Under the pieces are notes generated by a model. It was given only the letters and a program-made list of their open reading frames with translations. It ran no database searches and was not told the DNA's origin. Position numbers and translations under genes: made by a program. Positions 4,082-5,095 of a DNA stretch of 5,095 nt are shown in pieces (position 1 is the stretch's first letter; each line of letters opens with the position of its first letter). The DNA comes from Euryarchaeota archaeon Ods04 (GTDB lineage: Archaea; Halobacteriota; Halobacteria; Halobacteriales; Halorutilaceae), in assembly GCA_028751055.1 (NCBI GenBank), contig JAQZDD010000105.1, forward strand, positions 1 to 5,095, in the 5' to 3' direction.

Positions 4082-5095
4082 TCAGCTTATACCCGACTCG
4101 GCGGGCGGGCGCAGAGCGAGCGCGGCGAATCCAGCGACGACCGCGACGGTGCCGCCTATGAGGAACGTCTCGTTCCATCCCATCGTAGCTATCAGGAAGC
4201 CCGCGACCGTGCCCGCGAAGATACCGCCGCCTATCTTCGCTGTGTAGAGCACGGCGTAGTTGCTGGAGTTGTACTTCGCGCCGTAGTAGTCGGAGAGTAT
4301 GCTCGGGAAGAAGACGTAGAGGGGTGCCGAGAAGAACATCGCTGCTATGACCATGAGCACGAACAGGTACCGGTGTCCGCCAACGCCGGCGTAGACGAGC
4401 ACGAACCTGAAGATGCCAGCGAGGACGAACGAGACAGCCATGACACGTTTCCTGTCGAAATGGTCGTACACCTCGCCGAGAACGATACGTGAGACGCCGC
4501 TTGCGAGCGGCAGGAGCGTCGCGGAGAGCGTGGCAATGATGGCGGCGAAGCCGAAGTGCTCTGCGTAGCCGACGATGTTGGCTATGAGCAGGAGGTCGGC
4601 ACCCGCCATAGCGACGAACATAGCGTACATGAGCCAGAACTGCCACGTCTTGAGTATCTCCTTCGTCGTGTACGCCTTGCCGCGGAGCGACCTCGCAAGC
4701 TCGGCACCGCGGCTTTTGGCGTCTTCGTCTTTCCCGTCTACGTCTCCATCTTCGCGTGAAAGCCAGTTATCGGGAGGGTCGCGGAGCAGGTACGAGCCGA
4801 CGACCAGCACGACCAGCATTCCGATGCCGATGTTACGCAGAACCGCTCCGTAGGCTTCGGGTGCGGCGTTCGCGCGGACGTACGGCACGACCAAGACGCT
4901 CCCTGCGGCGAAAGCCATCGTGCCGATGCCCGTCGTGAGACCTGCTCTGTCGGGAAACCATTTGACGGCAGTGTTGACCGCGACGGTGTAGACGATTCCG
5001 ACGCCGACCGCACCGAGAGAGTAGAGGACGTAAAGCTGCCATAGCTCTGTCGCGTACGCGAGACCGATGTAGCCGAAGCCGGCGAGAAGCCCTGC
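4082..5095 (-). CDS. MFS transporter, oxalate/formate antiporter (OFA) family, N-terminus outside window
   Basis: The frame is open from the right edge to TGA at 4082-4084, giving 337 residues; I estimate about 70-100 N-terminal residues lie beyond the window. An internal ATG at 4918 is not the start, since the upstream 59 codons are clearly transporter sequence (ELWQLYVLYSLGAVGVGIVY, then NTAVKWFPDRAGLTTGIGTM). Membrane segments are visible at about residues 18-40, 54-72 and 86-104; then a charged cytoplasmic linker (about 105-150), then six helices to about 328, the classic 6+6 plan. WFPDRAGLTTG and the late SDYYGAKYNSSNYAVLYTAKIGGG stretch are typical of OxlT-like OFA carriers, which exchange or take up small carboxylates such as oxalate and formate. 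The substrate cannot be assigned from sequence alone. Many isoleucines use ATA. It faces uspA tail to tail. Confidence 0.88.
   Translation of the reverse strand, partial: AGLLAGFGYIGLAYATELWQLYVLYSLGAVGVGIVYTVAVNTAVKWFPDRAGLTTGIGTMAFAAGSVLVVPYVRANAAPEAYGAVLRNIGIGMLVVLVVGSYLLRDPPDNWLSREDGDVDGKDEDAKSRGAELARSLRGKAYTTKEILKTWQFWLMYAMFVAMAGADLLLIANIVGYAEHFGFAAIIATLSATLLPLASGVSRIVLGEVYDHFDRKRVMAVSFVLAGIFRFVLVYAGVGGHRYLFVLMVIAAMFFSAPLYVFFPSILSDYYGAKYNSSNYAVLYTAKIGGGIFAGTVAGFLIATMGWNETFLIGGTVAVVAGFAALALRPPAESGIS

Noticed and set aside
3777..4646. 289-codon minus-strand open frame rich in Arg, running across uspA and the transporter gene
   Set aside because: It overlaps two clearly recognisable genes in other frames, has an Arg/His-rich composition typical of a GC-rich shadow frame, and shows no domain.
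1..5095. CRISPR array, tRNA or rRNA gene
   Set aside because: I saw no regularly spaced repeats of CRISPR type, and no cloverleaf with a TTCGA-type arm or rRNA-like block on either strand.

Overview
The window looks like haloarchaeal (class Halobacteria) DNA. The proteins are acidic, and AT-rich TATA-type boxes lie about 20-30 nt before several start codons, as in leaderless archaeal transcripts. The TnpB, the winged-helix regulator, the UspA protein and the broken nucleotidyltransferase gene all resemble haloarchaeal families. The OsmC, UspA and transporter genes use the isoleucine codon ATA often, which is less usual for high-GC haloarchaea. I would not name a genus.

Layout from left to right: (1) the 5' part of an OsmC-family gene on the minus strand (1-374, cut by the window edge), with a motif-rich upstream region (375-500) and a clear Shine-Dalgarno sequence. 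(2) A minus-strand haloarchaeal winged-helix regulator with a C-terminal sensor-like domain (572-1435), upstream of and in the same direction as osmC. (3) A gene-poor stretch (1436-1662) that may carry a worn insertion-sequence end. (4) A strong TATA box and a 40-bp imperfect dyad that drive a plus-strand HTH/nucleotidyltransferase-type gene. That gene is cut after codon 60 by (5) a TnpB-only IS200/IS605-group (IS1341-type) element at about 1881-3300, with recognisable left and right end hairpins and tnpB on the minus strand. (6) A 360-bp gene-poor stretch (3301-3662) that does not resume the broken gene and looks like decayed coding or IS sequence. (7) A plus-strand universal stress protein gene (3663-4073), converging with 8 bp between the stop codons on (8) a minus-strand MFS transporter of the oxalate/formate antiporter (OFA) type (4082-5095, 5' end cut by the window edge).

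Functionally, the outer parts hold stress and transport genes: OsmC-type peroxide/thiol chemistry, a UspA ATP-binding stress protein and an anion-type MFS carrier. The middle (about 1.5-3.5 kb) is an accessory patch disturbed by mobile elements. The points most worth checking are the dyad over the predicted start site of the disrupted gene, the predicted omega-RNA and guide of the TnpB element, the glycine at the usual RuvC-II glutamate position of this TnpB, and the repeated palindromic motifs before osmC. I did not find a clearly new multi-gene system.
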